Positions 30,944 through 39,211 of a stretch of 52,391 nt of DNA are shown one piece after another. How positions within the stretch are numbered: the stretch's first letter is position 1; each line of letters begins with the position of its first letter. The translations under genes and the position numbers were made by a program. A model generated the notes under the pieces. The model was not told where the DNA came from. It saw nothing but the letters and a program-made list of their open reading frames with translations, and ran no database searches. Source of the stretch: an uncultured Bacilli bacterium (GTDB taxonomy: Bacteria; Bacillota_I; Bacilli_A; ML615J-28; CAG-313). The DNA is taken from positions 1 to 52,391 of the forward strand of contig CATLBQ010000010.1 in assembly GCA_949879765.1 (NCBI GenBank). Direction: 5' to 3'.

Positions 30944-32080
30944 TTAAGCCTTTTGAATTCTATTTTCAGTTTCAGGATCAAAGAAATGACATTTGTTCAT
31001 ATTGAGCATCAATTTGATATTATCATTGGTATGAATATCAATACGAGCAGGTACTTTTGCCGTAATGGCTTGTCCTGTAACATCTTTACCTGGAAGTTTT
31101 ACACGAATTTGAGATTCTGCACCAAGTAATTCTGAAATATCTACTTTATATTCTCCAGTCCATTCTGGGTGTTTTACCATTGCATCTTCTTGGTCAGAAA
31201 TATCTTCAGGACGAATACCCATTACAAGATCCTTTTCAAGATAATTTTGTTCTTTTAATATTTCAAATTGTTCTTGTGGTACTTGTAAACGAATAACACC
31301 ATATTTGTGGCTTCCACATTCAAAAATACCTTCTTTACCTACAACACCATTGACAAAATTCATTGGAGGTGTACCGATAAATCCTCCAACAAAGACATTG
31401 TTTGGTTTATCATAAATTTCTTTTGGTGCACCAATTTGTTGAATCCATCCGTCTTTCATAACAACAATTCTTGATGCCATTGTCATCGCTTCAATTTGGT
31501 CATGGGTTACATAGATTGTTGTCGTACCTAAACTTTCATGAATTTTAATTAATTCTGAACGCATTTGTACACGAAGTTTAGCATCTAGGTTAGATAGAGG
31601 TTCGTCCATTAAGAATACTTTTGCATCACGAACAATTGCACGTCCTAATGCAACACGTTGACGTTGACCACCTGATAAAGCTGCTGGTTTTCTATCTAAA
31701 TATGGTTTTAATCCTAATTTTTCAGCTGCATCTTGTACACGACGATCAATTTCTGTACGAGAGAATTTTCTAAGTTTTAATCCAAATGCCATATTATCAT
31801 ATACAGTCATATGTGGATAAAGCGCATAGCTTTGGAAAACCATCGCAATATTTCGATCTTTTGGAGCTACGTCATTCATTACTTCTCCATCAATCAAGAG
31901 TTGTCCACTTGTGATTTCTTCAAGTCCCGCAACCATACGAAGTGTTGTTGTTTTTCCACATCCTGATGGTCCTACAAATACAATGAACTCACGGTCTTTG
32001 ATTTTTAAATTAAAATCGAATACAGCTTGTACATTATTGTCATAAATTTTGTTGATATTCTTTAATTCAACTGTTGCCAT
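30944..32080 (-). CDS. msmK: ABC transporter ATPase of the MsmK/UgpC/MalK family
   Basis: A 378-residue ATPase for carbohydrate ABC importers. Walker A GPSGCGKTT (about 37-45), Q loop VFQSYALYPHMTV, signature LSGGQRQRVALGRAIV, Walker B VFLMDEPLSNLD, switch His VTHDQ, and a C-terminal OB-fold regulatory domain (about 240-378: LVMGIRPEDISD, ELLGAESQIRVKLPGKDV). MsmK-type ATPases commonly serve several sugar transporters encoded elsewhere; no permease or binding protein is adjacent, which fits. AGGAGG precedes the ATG. It heads the msmK-comK-pgk-tpiA group. It is unlikely to serve the incomplete transporter at 11.4-13 kb, which is of another class. Confidence 0.93.
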   Translation of the reverse strand: MATVELKNINKIYDNNVQAVFDFNLKIKDREFIVFVGPSGCGKTTTLRMVAGLEEITSGQLLIDGEVMNDVAPKDRNIAMVFQSYALYPHMTVYDNMAFGLKLRKFSRTEIDRRVQDAAEKLGLKPYLDRKPAALSGGQRQRVALGRAIVRDAKVFLMDEPLSNLDAKLRVQMRSELIKIHESLGTTTIYVTHDQIEAMTMASRIVVMKDGWIQQIGAPKEIYDKPNNVFVGGFIGTPPMNFVNGVVGKEGIFECGSHKYGVIRLQVPQEQFEILKEQNYLEKDLVMGIRPEDISDQEDAMVKHPEWTGEYKVDISELLGAESQIRVKLPGKDVTGQAITAKVPARIDIHTNDNIKLMLNMNKCHFFDPETENRIQKA

Positions 32081-32131
32081 AAGAGCCTCCTTAATTCTAT
32101 TTTTTTATTTTTGCATTATTATTATACCAAA

Positions 32132-32167
32132 AAAAAAGCAAAATGACCATAGGCAAGTTGCTCTTTT
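32132..32167 (-). terminator. Terminator after the PucR/CdaR-like regulator
   Basis: Ten-base stem with one G-U pair (32132-32141 with 32158-32167) and a long T-run on the minus strand, 29 bases after the stop. A TATAAT at 32126-32121 that could drive msmK lies immediately downstream. Confidence 0.65.
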
Positions 32168-32195
32168 TCTTTTCATTTTTTCAACACTTTGTTTG

Positions 32196-33032
32196 TTATG
32201 CCACTTTAGACAATACATATATTGCACAAGCATGTTTAAATTTTTGTAAATTTAGGCCCGTTTCTTTTTCAATATTGTCAATTTTATTCATCAAACTATT
32301 TCGATTCATATATAAATATTTGGCCGTTGAAGATACATTTAAATCATGTTTGATCATCACTTCTAAAATATCTCTCATAGGAGATACACCAAAATAAGGG
32401 GTATAAATGATAGCTTTCAACTGATGAAGCAATGCCCCTTCTTGGTTTGCAAAAAAAGTAAGAATAGCTTCACTTAAATCACTATAGTTCATACGCATCA
32501 AATTTGTATGTTTGATGACTTGATCAATATAAGCTAAGATAGTCGCACCCTTTACTTTTGGATGGATATAAAATCCTTCGTGTACATACAAATTCATTCC
32601 TAAATCGGCACTTAAGGTTTGAAACAATTCAACCAATTGGGCACTATCTTCTGCTTGATAAAAGGCAATACAACACCCATACATCTCTATACTGATAAAT
32701 TCACGATATACTTTAGACAACAAATCATCGATGATATCTTGATTTTCTGTTGTTTTTGAATAGATGAGGAACTTCATTTTCTTTTTAGAAAAAGGATAGG
32801 AGCCTTCTTCAAACAAGTACGTCATCAATTGTTGGATGTTGGTATTTTGTGTGTAAATCGTTTTTTCTACATAATTCAATTTTAGGAGTTGATATTCATT
32901 CGCTGTAATGTTTTTGGTCACACCAAAAATATCTTGTGAAGAAGGCACATAAAAATAATAATAGTTTTCTTCAAATGTTTGCACATGTTCAATGAAACCC
33001 TCTTGATAAATGGATTTTAAGGCATCTAACAT
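32196..33032 (-). CDS. PucR/CdaR-type transcriptional regulator
   Basis: A 278-residue protein with a C-terminal PucR-type helix-turn-helix (about 220-275): LEVMIKHDLNVSSTAKYLYMNRNSLMNKIDNIEKETGLNL, matching the CdaR/PucR HTH_30 signature. The N-terminal 210 residues are mixed alpha/beta with no motif I can name; a GGDEF-like central region, usual in this class, may be present in degenerate form (FISIEMYGCCIAFYQAEDSAQLVELF). Such proteins activate catabolic genes on binding sugar acids or purine derivatives. AAAGGAG lies 9 bases before the ATG. It is monocistronic, between addA and msmK, with a promoter overlapping the addA stop; msmK downstream is a possible target. Confidence 0.78.
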   Translation of the reverse strand: MLDALKSIYQEGFIEHVQTFEENYYYFYVPSSQDIFGVTKNITANEYQLLKLNYVEKTIYTQNTNIQQLMTYLFEEGSYPFSKKKMKFLIYSKTTENQDIIDDLLSKVYREFISIEMYGCCIAFYQAEDSAQLVELFQTLSADLGMNLYVHEGFYIHPKVKGATILAYIDQVIKHTNLMRMNYSDLSEAILTFFANQEGALLHQLKAIIYTPYFGVSPMRDILEVMIKHDLNVSSTAKYLYMNRNSLMNKIDNIEKETGLNLQKFKHACAIYVLSKVA

Positions 33033-33070
33033 ATACTCAAGCTCCTTTCTTTGAACTACTTTATATTTAT

Positions 33071-33099
33071 ATTATACTATAAAGCTTTGTTTGTTGCAA
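33071..33099 (-). promoter_or_regulatory. Promoter of the PucR-like gene, inside the end of addA
   Basis: TTGCAA (33099-33094), 17-base spacer and TATAAT (33076-33071) on the minus strand. The -35 is in the last codons of addA and the -10 follows its stop codon. Confidence 0.6.
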
Positions 33100-36000
33100 C
33101 TGATTCTACCTCTAAGAACGTACCTTGATAAATAGAATATAAATAAGTATACACAGGCTTATCCACAATCGTCTTTAGATACATTGCATAGGTACGCAAT
33201 TGTTTTTGATAAGCAACATCTTCTATATTGCTTAACTTATAATCAATAATATAAAATGCATCAGGTGTTTCTAAAATCAAATCTATGACACCTTTGATGA
33301 TGGTATCTTGTTCTCTTTTTTCAAAGGCATATTCATGATAGTGATGTAAGATTTGCTTTTCTTGGATAAATGGATGTTTTAAAAAGCGTGTAATATATAT
33401 ATTATGCTGCTTGGGTAACTGCAATTTTTGCAATTTTTCTAAAGAAAGTCCCGATACTTCTAGGGCTTTATGAAAAGCGTTTCCCTGTTCTAACAAAGCA
33501 AGTTCTCTTGAGGAAGGAACATTTACCATTTGTTTCGATGCTTTTTGTTGACGAATGGGTTGCTTTTTGACTTGTATCTTTTGAAAATGTAGCCTTGTAT
33601 CATCACCTGTTTCCCATTGTTTTGTAGATAGCGGAAATAAATAATCTTTGGAAAGAGATATCTTATGCCAATCCACTGGTATGATATAAGGTTTTATCAC
33701 AGGATATATACTATGTAGCATATCATAAAAGCTTCTCCACGTCTTTTTTTCAATATCTGTTATGACATGGTATTCGGTGGGTTCTATATTCGGACACACA
33801 AAAATCATTTGTTCTCTAGGTCTTGTTAAAGCTACATAAAGTAAACGGATTTTTTCACTGATTTCTTCTGTAATATAGTGATCATTTTCTAACGCTTTGC
33901 AGATGTTTGGTTTGATGACTTGGGTATCACTATAAGGTAGAATCAATTGATAGGTCTTGCTGTAGATAAATAAATCTTTGGTTTGAGCTAAATTAAACTT
34001 TTTATATAATTCTGGGAAAAAACAAATGGGAAACTCTAACCCTTTCGATGCATGGATTGACATCATTTTAACAGTATTGGTATTAGGCCGAATGGGCTTA
34101 GCCATTTTGACCTCAAATGTCGACTCTTCTTTGACAATCAAATCAAAGTAATTGATCATATCTACTATTGTATATCCTAAACCTTCTAAATTTTGAATGA
34201 TATCAAACATATAGTTGATTTTAGACTCAGCCGCTTCTACATCATATAGTTTTAACATTTTTTCATAGATATGAAATTGTTGATAAGTTAGGGTCAAAAA
34301 TTCTGTTAATGTGAGTGTATCCAACTGATGAACTAGCTGATCAAGAGATTGATAAATATCTGGTAGACGTTGTTGCAATGTGTCTAATAAATTTGCACTA
34401 GTAACAATTTCGGCTATGACATCATCTCCGATTTCAAATATAAAACTTCGAAGCAATCCTGTTAATGATTTTTTCAATGGGGATACATCCTTATGGCGAT
34501 TGCGCATCGCTTCTATGACTTTAAACAAGTGATTGCATACATATAATTCATCACTTTTAGTGAAAGTTTCATCTTTATAAATATCTAGTGGTATCCCTAA
34601 ATACTCAAAAATTTTTTTGTATAAATCAAATTTATCTTTATCACTGGTTAAAATAGCATAGTCACAATACATTGATGGTCGATACTGATTTTTCTCTTTA
34701 TCATATACATGTTTCTTTTGGACGCTTTCTATAATATGTTGACCAATAATGAAAGCTTCTTGTTCTGCTTTGGTATAATATGTTCCTTCTGTTTCGCTGA
34801 TTGCTTCATAAGTGAGTATTTTCATTTGATAATCTTCACCTTGATATTGGTCATATTTAGTAAAACCATAATTTAAAATATGCGAAGCATCATAATTGAC
34901 CCCACCAATTGAGGTAGACATCAATTCTTTGAAAATCAAATTGACCCCATCTAAAACTTCCTTTCTAGACCGAAAGTTTTTAGACAAATCAATAACACCA
35001 GACGCTTTTAGCCGTGTATACTGACTTTTAAATAATTCTGGATTGGCATATCTAAACCGATAAATCGATTGCTTGATATCTCCTACCATATATACATTGT
35101 CTTTTTGAATCAACTGAATCAACTGATCTTGAATATCCGAAGTATCTTGATATTCATCAATTAAAATTTCAACGGTATGATTTCGAATTTGATTGGCAAT
35201 ATCTGGATGGTTCTGTAATAAGGCAATAGCCATAAAAGCAATATCATTAAAGTCATATGCATTGTGTTTTCTTTTATATGCTTTTAATTTTTGATCTAAT
35301 GTTTGTACTATATAAAGGATTCCTTTTAAACTCGGTATGGTTTGAATATAATTTTGTTTAATTTCTTCTTCACTTTCATATATCAATATATCTATGATTT
35401 GATTCCATTTTTCTTTCAATGCCTCATATGCTTTTTTATAATTTTCTTTTTCCCCTTCATCTTCTACTTTTGCGGGCAATTTAGGCAGTTGCATTTGTTT
35501 CATTACACGATAATCTGCTAGACAAGTAGCCTGTTGTAATATCGTATATAATTCAGTTATAGCGTGATAGTGTTGACATAATTTGGCATCTATAGTATAT
35601 GGCGCCATTTGTTCTAACATCAAGCCTAAAATACAAACATTTTCTTGGATAAAAGCTACATAATCTTGAATGGTTTGATCTATATATGCATCACTAAAAT
35701 ATGTATCATAGTGTTTCAAGATATCTTCATAATCTGGATAAAGCCGCATCTGATGATAAACCTTGAGAATTTCTGATAATATTTTTTGATCATCTTTGGT
35801 GGTATACCGGTTTAGTAAATCAAAGAAATCACTATTTTTTGTTTGATACAATTGCTCAAATATTTCATTCAAAAATTGCATCGATATCATTTTAAAATGA
35901 ACCGCATCTACAATTTGAATCTGTTTAGGTATATTGAGTAAATAGTGATACTTTTTCACTAGTCCACTCGTATACGCATCAAAAGTTTCAATATGAGCTT

Positions 36001-36265
36001 GATCAATATAGGCTAATTGTTCTTGAGCCTCTTTTGTAGTTGCCGCCATCAATTTTGACCTGAGGCGTTCTTTCATTTCTTTTGCAGCAAGCCTCGTAAA
36101 GGTCAATACAATGAGTTGTGATAAGTGCACACCTGCATTGACTTTTTGAAGCAATCGTTCGGTCAATACAGCGGTTTTCCCACTTCCTGCACCCGCATTG
36201 ACTAAAATCGTTTTACCACTATCAAAAATCGCTTTTGTTTGTTCCTCACTCCATTTCATCGCCAT
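33077..36265 (-). CDS. addA: ATP-dependent helicase/nuclease subunit AddA
   Basis: A 1062-residue UvrD-like helicase with a C-terminal RecB-type nuclease. Walker A NAGAGSGKT (23-31), motif Ia LTFTRLAAKEMKERL, motif II ILIDEYQDTSDIQD, motif III VGDIKQSIYRFR, motif IV NFRSRKEVL, motif V MSIHASKGLEFP, motif VI LYVALTRPREQ. Nuclease: GVIDLILETPDAFYIIDYK (about 970-990) with the Gln/Tyr helix QLRTYAMYL. AddAB processes double-strand ends for RecA-mediated repair. ATG 36265 is chosen because GGAGG lies 8 bases upstream; a TTG form is 5 codons longer. It overlaps addB by 20 bases. AddA proteins are usually about 1200 residues, so this one is compact. Confidence 0.95.
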   Translation of the reverse strand: MAMKWSEEQTKAIFDSGKTILVNAGAGSGKTAVLTERLLQKVNAGVHLSQLIVLTFTRLAAKEMKERLRSKLMAATTKEAQEQLAYIDQAHIETFDAYTSGLVKKYHYLLNIPKQIQIVDAVHFKMISMQFLNEIFEQLYQTKNSDFFDLLNRYTTKDDQKILSEILKVYHQMRLYPDYEDILKHYDTYFSDAYIDQTIQDYVAFIQENVCILGLMLEQMAPYTIDAKLCQHYHAITELYTILQQATCLADYRVMKQMQLPKLPAKVEDEGEKENYKKAYEALKEKWNQIIDILIYESEEEIKQNYIQTIPSLKGILYIVQTLDQKLKAYKRKHNAYDFNDIAFMAIALLQNHPDIANQIRNHTVEILIDEYQDTSDIQDQLIQLIQKDNVYMVGDIKQSIYRFRYANPELFKSQYTRLKASGVIDLSKNFRSRKEVLDGVNLIFKELMSTSIGGVNYDASHILNYGFTKYDQYQGEDYQMKILTYEAISETEGTYYTKAEQEAFIIGQHIIESVQKKHVYDKEKNQYRPSMYCDYAILTSDKDKFDLYKKIFEYLGIPLDIYKDETFTKSDELYVCNHLFKVIEAMRNRHKDVSPLKKSLTGLLRSFIFEIGDDVIAEIVTSANLLDTLQQRLPDIYQSLDQLVHQLDTLTLTEFLTLTYQQFHIYEKMLKLYDVEAAESKINYMFDIIQNLEGLGYTIVDMINYFDLIVKEESTFEVKMAKPIRPNTNTVKMMSIHASKGLEFPICFFPELYKKFNLAQTKDLFIYSKTYQLILPYSDTQVIKPNICKALENDHYITEEISEKIRLLYVALTRPREQMIFVCPNIEPTEYHVITDIEKKTWRSFYDMLHSIYPVIKPYIIPVDWHKISLSKDYLFPLSTKQWETGDDTRLHFQKIQVKKQPIRQQKASKQMVNVPSSRELALLEQGNAFHKALEVSGLSLEKLQKLQLPKQHNIYITRFLKHPFIQEKQILHHYHEYAFEKREQDTIIKGVIDLILETPDAFYIIDYKLSNIEDVAYQKQLRTYAMYLKTIVDKPVYTYLYSIYQGTFLEVESVATNKAL

Positions 36266-38675
36266 GGGTATTTCCTCCAAATATATAAGAAAAATCAGGA
36301 TGTTTTTTGTAGACTTTATTCATACGCACCGTCTTATAACACAAATCTCTGGCATTACAATATCCACATTTTGATTCCCCTTTATCCGAAACAAGGGGTT
36401 CAATGGTAAATCTTCCTGCTTGAATCTTTTCTTTTTGTTGTATGATTAATTGTTCAGTATACTGAATCAAAGTATCTAATTGCTCTTCCGTAAATGACCG
36501 GTTGATAAAGTTAGCATGAAATGTCTTTTTACTTGTAAATATTTGTGTAGGAAGACACCCTCCTCCATTCATCACTTGGTGATCAATAGCGAAAATAATC
36601 TCTGGATTTTGAATGGTATATCCTTGATATTTTTTGGCCTTTAAAAACTGCTGTTGATAACTCTTTTTCGCATCATAAGTAAACAAATTGCTATCATATA
36701 CACTTTGTAAATAGCCTCCAGCAATACGTGCTTGATGATCCATCGCATGAATCAAATAAAAATAAATGGGCAGTTGTAAATCAATTCCTACGTCTAATGC
36801 ATACCAATCTACACTCACCGCATGCGTTTTATAATCTAATACCACATAGTAATTTTGATACTTTAAAATTTTATCGATGACACCCATACATGTCGTATGC
36901 TCATCTAAAGCCACTCGAATCTCTTTTTCTAATGCTTCTACTTGAAAAGAGGAATCATCCATAAACCGAAACATCACTTCTAATAAGGTGGTAATGGCTA
37001 ATCTATATTTTTTTAAATAAAAAGATAGTTTAGGGGTCAAGGTAATGTTTTTTTCTTGTAAGAATAGAGTAAGATATGCTTCTATTAACTCATGGATATG
37101 GCTTCGATCTTTTTGTTGGATATATATATCATTTATTACTTTTTCTAAGACATCGTGATACATTGTTCCTACAAATAAACTATTGTTTTCTTCCATTTTT
37201 TCCCGAATGCCTAAAATATGACGCACATAATAGCTAAAAGGACAATGCATATATTCACTCATCGAAGTATACGATAAGGTTAACTGATTGGTATGCGCTT
37301 GAAGCACTTCTTTAGATATGTGTGTAAACTGACTATCATAGTGTGCTATGATAGGAGAAAACGTAGCGTACCCCTTGATAAAGTCTTGGGAAACTGTTCT
37401 ATATTTATTATACTGCATTTTGGCCTTTTGGAATCGCAACTGCGCATACGTCTTCGATATAACATCCTCAACAGAAAAAGAAGATATCCATTCTTCAATC
37501 AACCCTTTTTTCTGATAATACGCCACGATACTTGATACTGGTTCTTGGCTTTGCATACTCAAATGAATATGGGGGTAGCCCCATAAGATGTGACGAACCT
37601 TTTCTTGTTCTCCTTGATTCTTTAAAATAGATGTTGGAAGACCTAATTTTGCTTTGATGGAATCTTCTAAATAGTCATTATCTTTGTGGATAATGGGCAG
37701 CACATCTTGATTCAAATGAAGGATGAAAAGATGGGTATCCTCATCATAAATGTGGTGCGTTATATCTTCGATTTGAATAACCGACGTAAAACGTTCTTGT
37801 TGATATGTACAAGTCGATAATAGATATTGGATACTTTCTTGCATCAAATCGCTTTGAAAAGGCAAATCAAGGGAAATCAAAGGACTCAAAGCCTGGATCA
37901 ATTGACGCAATATATCCGATGGTTGATGAGATGCAATATATATTTGTAATGCTTCTGCTAAGGAAGAAGCACCTAGTTGCTCTAAAGTTTCTACAAAGCG
38001 TTTGGTATATTCATATGCGATGAAAGGCTTTTTTTCTTCTATGGCATAATCGATATGATATATGTCAAATGCCTCTTGTAAAAGACGGCAATAAGATGTT
38101 TCTGGTTTGTGAATAACAATTTGATGGGGTAAAACACCTTGTAACAATAATTTTGCTATTTCATTTACACAATAAAATACTTCATCTTCTAGATTAGCAA
38201 AAGAATATATCGATTGCTTTTGTTCTTCAAGTTGTTCTTTATACAAATATACGACATCTTTTCCAAATAAAGCTCGTTCCAACATATCATCTGTGTGATA
38301 ATATTGGATTACATATATTCGCTTGTCTTGATAAAATGCATCCATCATTTGATTTTTCACGAGTTGATTGCTCGTTTTATATGTATATAGTTCATGTAAC
38401 ACGGGATGTTGACTATCTTCTTCCACCAAATATGCTTGTTGCAATTTCAGTTTGACGATATCTAATCGTGTATCGTCTTGCCTATTTTTGAAAAGAAGGG
38501 GTAAATCAAGTGGTGGATAAATCTCTTTTTTGAACTCATCAAAAGAGTGAAAGGTAATATGGTGCATCGTATGAGATAAATGCCGAAGTAAAACGGATTG
38601 AATCTCAGGTGTTGATAAAACAACACATCCCGATGGACTAGTATCGCTTAAAATGGTCTTTATTATTTTCTTCAT
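36246..38675 (-). CDS. addB: AddB-like PD-(D/E)XK exonuclease subunit, short form without Walker A
   Basis: An 809-residue AddB/RexB-type protein. The C-terminal nuclease has LSYTSMSEYMHCPFSYYVRHILGI, GTMYHDVLEKV, MGVIDKILKYQNYYVVLDYKTH and the cluster-forming CGYCNARDLCYK; with the earlier Cys in YMHCPF these give the four ligands of the AddB [4Fe-4S] staple. The N-terminal half is helicase-like but I find no GxxGxGKT motif, which AddB of Bacillus keeps, and the protein is about 350 residues shorter. Start: ATG 38675, 6 bases after AAAGGGG; an ATG at 38678 is possible. It is first in the addB-addA operon with a good promoter. Chi recognition, if any, would lie in the inactive helicase part. 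Confidence 0.88.
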   Translation of the reverse strand: MKKIIKTILSDTSPSGCVVLSTPEIQSVLLRHLSHTMHHITFHSFDEFKKEIYPPLDLPLLFKNRQDDTRLDIVKLKLQQAYLVEEDSQHPVLHELYTYKTSNQLVKNQMMDAFYQDKRIYVIQYYHTDDMLERALFGKDVVYLYKEQLEEQKQSIYSFANLEDEVFYCVNEIAKLLLQGVLPHQIVIHKPETSYCRLLQEAFDIYHIDYAIEEKKPFIAYEYTKRFVETLEQLGASSLAEALQIYIASHQPSDILRQLIQALSPLISLDLPFQSDLMQESIQYLLSTCTYQQERFTSVIQIEDITHHIYDEDTHLFILHLNQDVLPIIHKDNDYLEDSIKAKLGLPTSILKNQGEQEKVRHILWGYPHIHLSMQSQEPVSSIVAYYQKKGLIEEWISSFSVEDVISKTYAQLRFQKAKMQYNKYRTVSQDFIKGYATFSPIIAHYDSQFTHISKEVLQAHTNQLTLSYTSMSEYMHCPFSYYVRHILGIREKMEENNSLFVGTMYHDVLEKVINDIYIQQKDRSHIHELIEAYLTLFLQEKNITLTPKLSFYLKKYRLAITTLLEVMFRFMDDSSFQVEALEKEIRVALDEHTTCMGVIDKILKYQNYYVVLDYKTHAVSVDWYALDVGIDLQLPIYFYLIHAMDHQARIAGGYLQSVYDSNLFTYDAKKSYQQQFLKAKKYQGYTIQNPEIIFAIDHQVMNGGGCLPTQIFTSKKTFHANFINRSFTEEQLDTLIQYTEQLIIQQKEKIQAGRFTIEPLVSDKGESKCGYCNARDLCYKTVRMNKVYKKHPDFSYIFGGNTHGDEME

Positions 38676-38700
38676 CATAATCCCCTTTCCTTTATCTTGT

Positions 38701-38729
38701 ATTATGCCACAATGGTCGAAAAAAGTCAA
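38701..38729 (-). promoter_or_regulatory. Promoter of addBA
   Basis: TTGACT (38729-38724), 17-base spacer, CATAAT (38706-38701) on the minus strand, about 26 bases before the addB start. Confidence 0.7.
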
Positions 38730-38823
38730 TTTATTTATTTGTGGTTTTGGATACTTTTTTTGACTTTTTTTGAAAATCAAATTTGATAGAATAGACTAGC
38801 ATATCTTTTACAGGAGGAAAACA

Positions 38824-39135
38824 ATGAACGAAATATCACCGATTCAATTTTTTAAATATTATCAAACCCATCTGAACTTTAAAATCATTGATATTAGAGA
38901 AACCAAGTCGTTTGATGAATATCATATTGTCGATGCCATAAATATCCCTTATCATTTGTTAATGGAAAAGCATCAGTTATTTATGAACAAAAAACAAATT
39001 TATTTTATTATTTGTAAAAATGGCGATAAGAGCTACCATGCAACCAAGTATTTGATGCGCTTAGGTTACCGGGTTATCAATGTGATTGGTGGAATTGACC
39101 ACTGGATGGGTAGTGTCATTACCCATTATGCTTGA
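38824..39135 (+). CDS. Rhodanese-like domain protein
   Basis: A 103-residue single rhodanese domain. KIIDIRETKSFDEYHIVDAINIPYHLL is the N-terminal signature; the active-site loop is IICKNGDKS with the catalytic Cys near residue 61; the end is LGYRVINVIGGIDHWMG. It would transfer sulfane sulfur or act in redox signalling in the cytosol. AGGAGG lies 6-7 bases before the ATG. It is alone on the plus strand between addB and spoIIE with a shared terminator. No acceptor is suggested by context. Confidence 0.9.
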   Translation: MNEISPIQFFKYYQTHLNFKIIDIRETKSFDEYHIVDAINIPYHLLMEKHQLFMNKKQIYFIICKNGDKSYHATKYLMRLGYRVINVIGGIDHWMGSVITHYA

Positions 39136-39146
39136 TACATACCAAA

Positions 39147-39193
39147 AAAAGAAAGTAAAGATAAATCCTTTTTGTTTATCCTTACTTTCTTTT
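39147..39193. terminator. Bidirectional terminator between rhodanese gene and spoIIE
   Basis: Nineteen-base arms (39147-39165 and 39175-39193) with one mismatch, A-run and T-run on opposite sides; it serves the two convergent genes. Confidence 0.8.
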
Positions 39194-39211
39194 GTTTTTT
39201 ATGTCCTTGCT

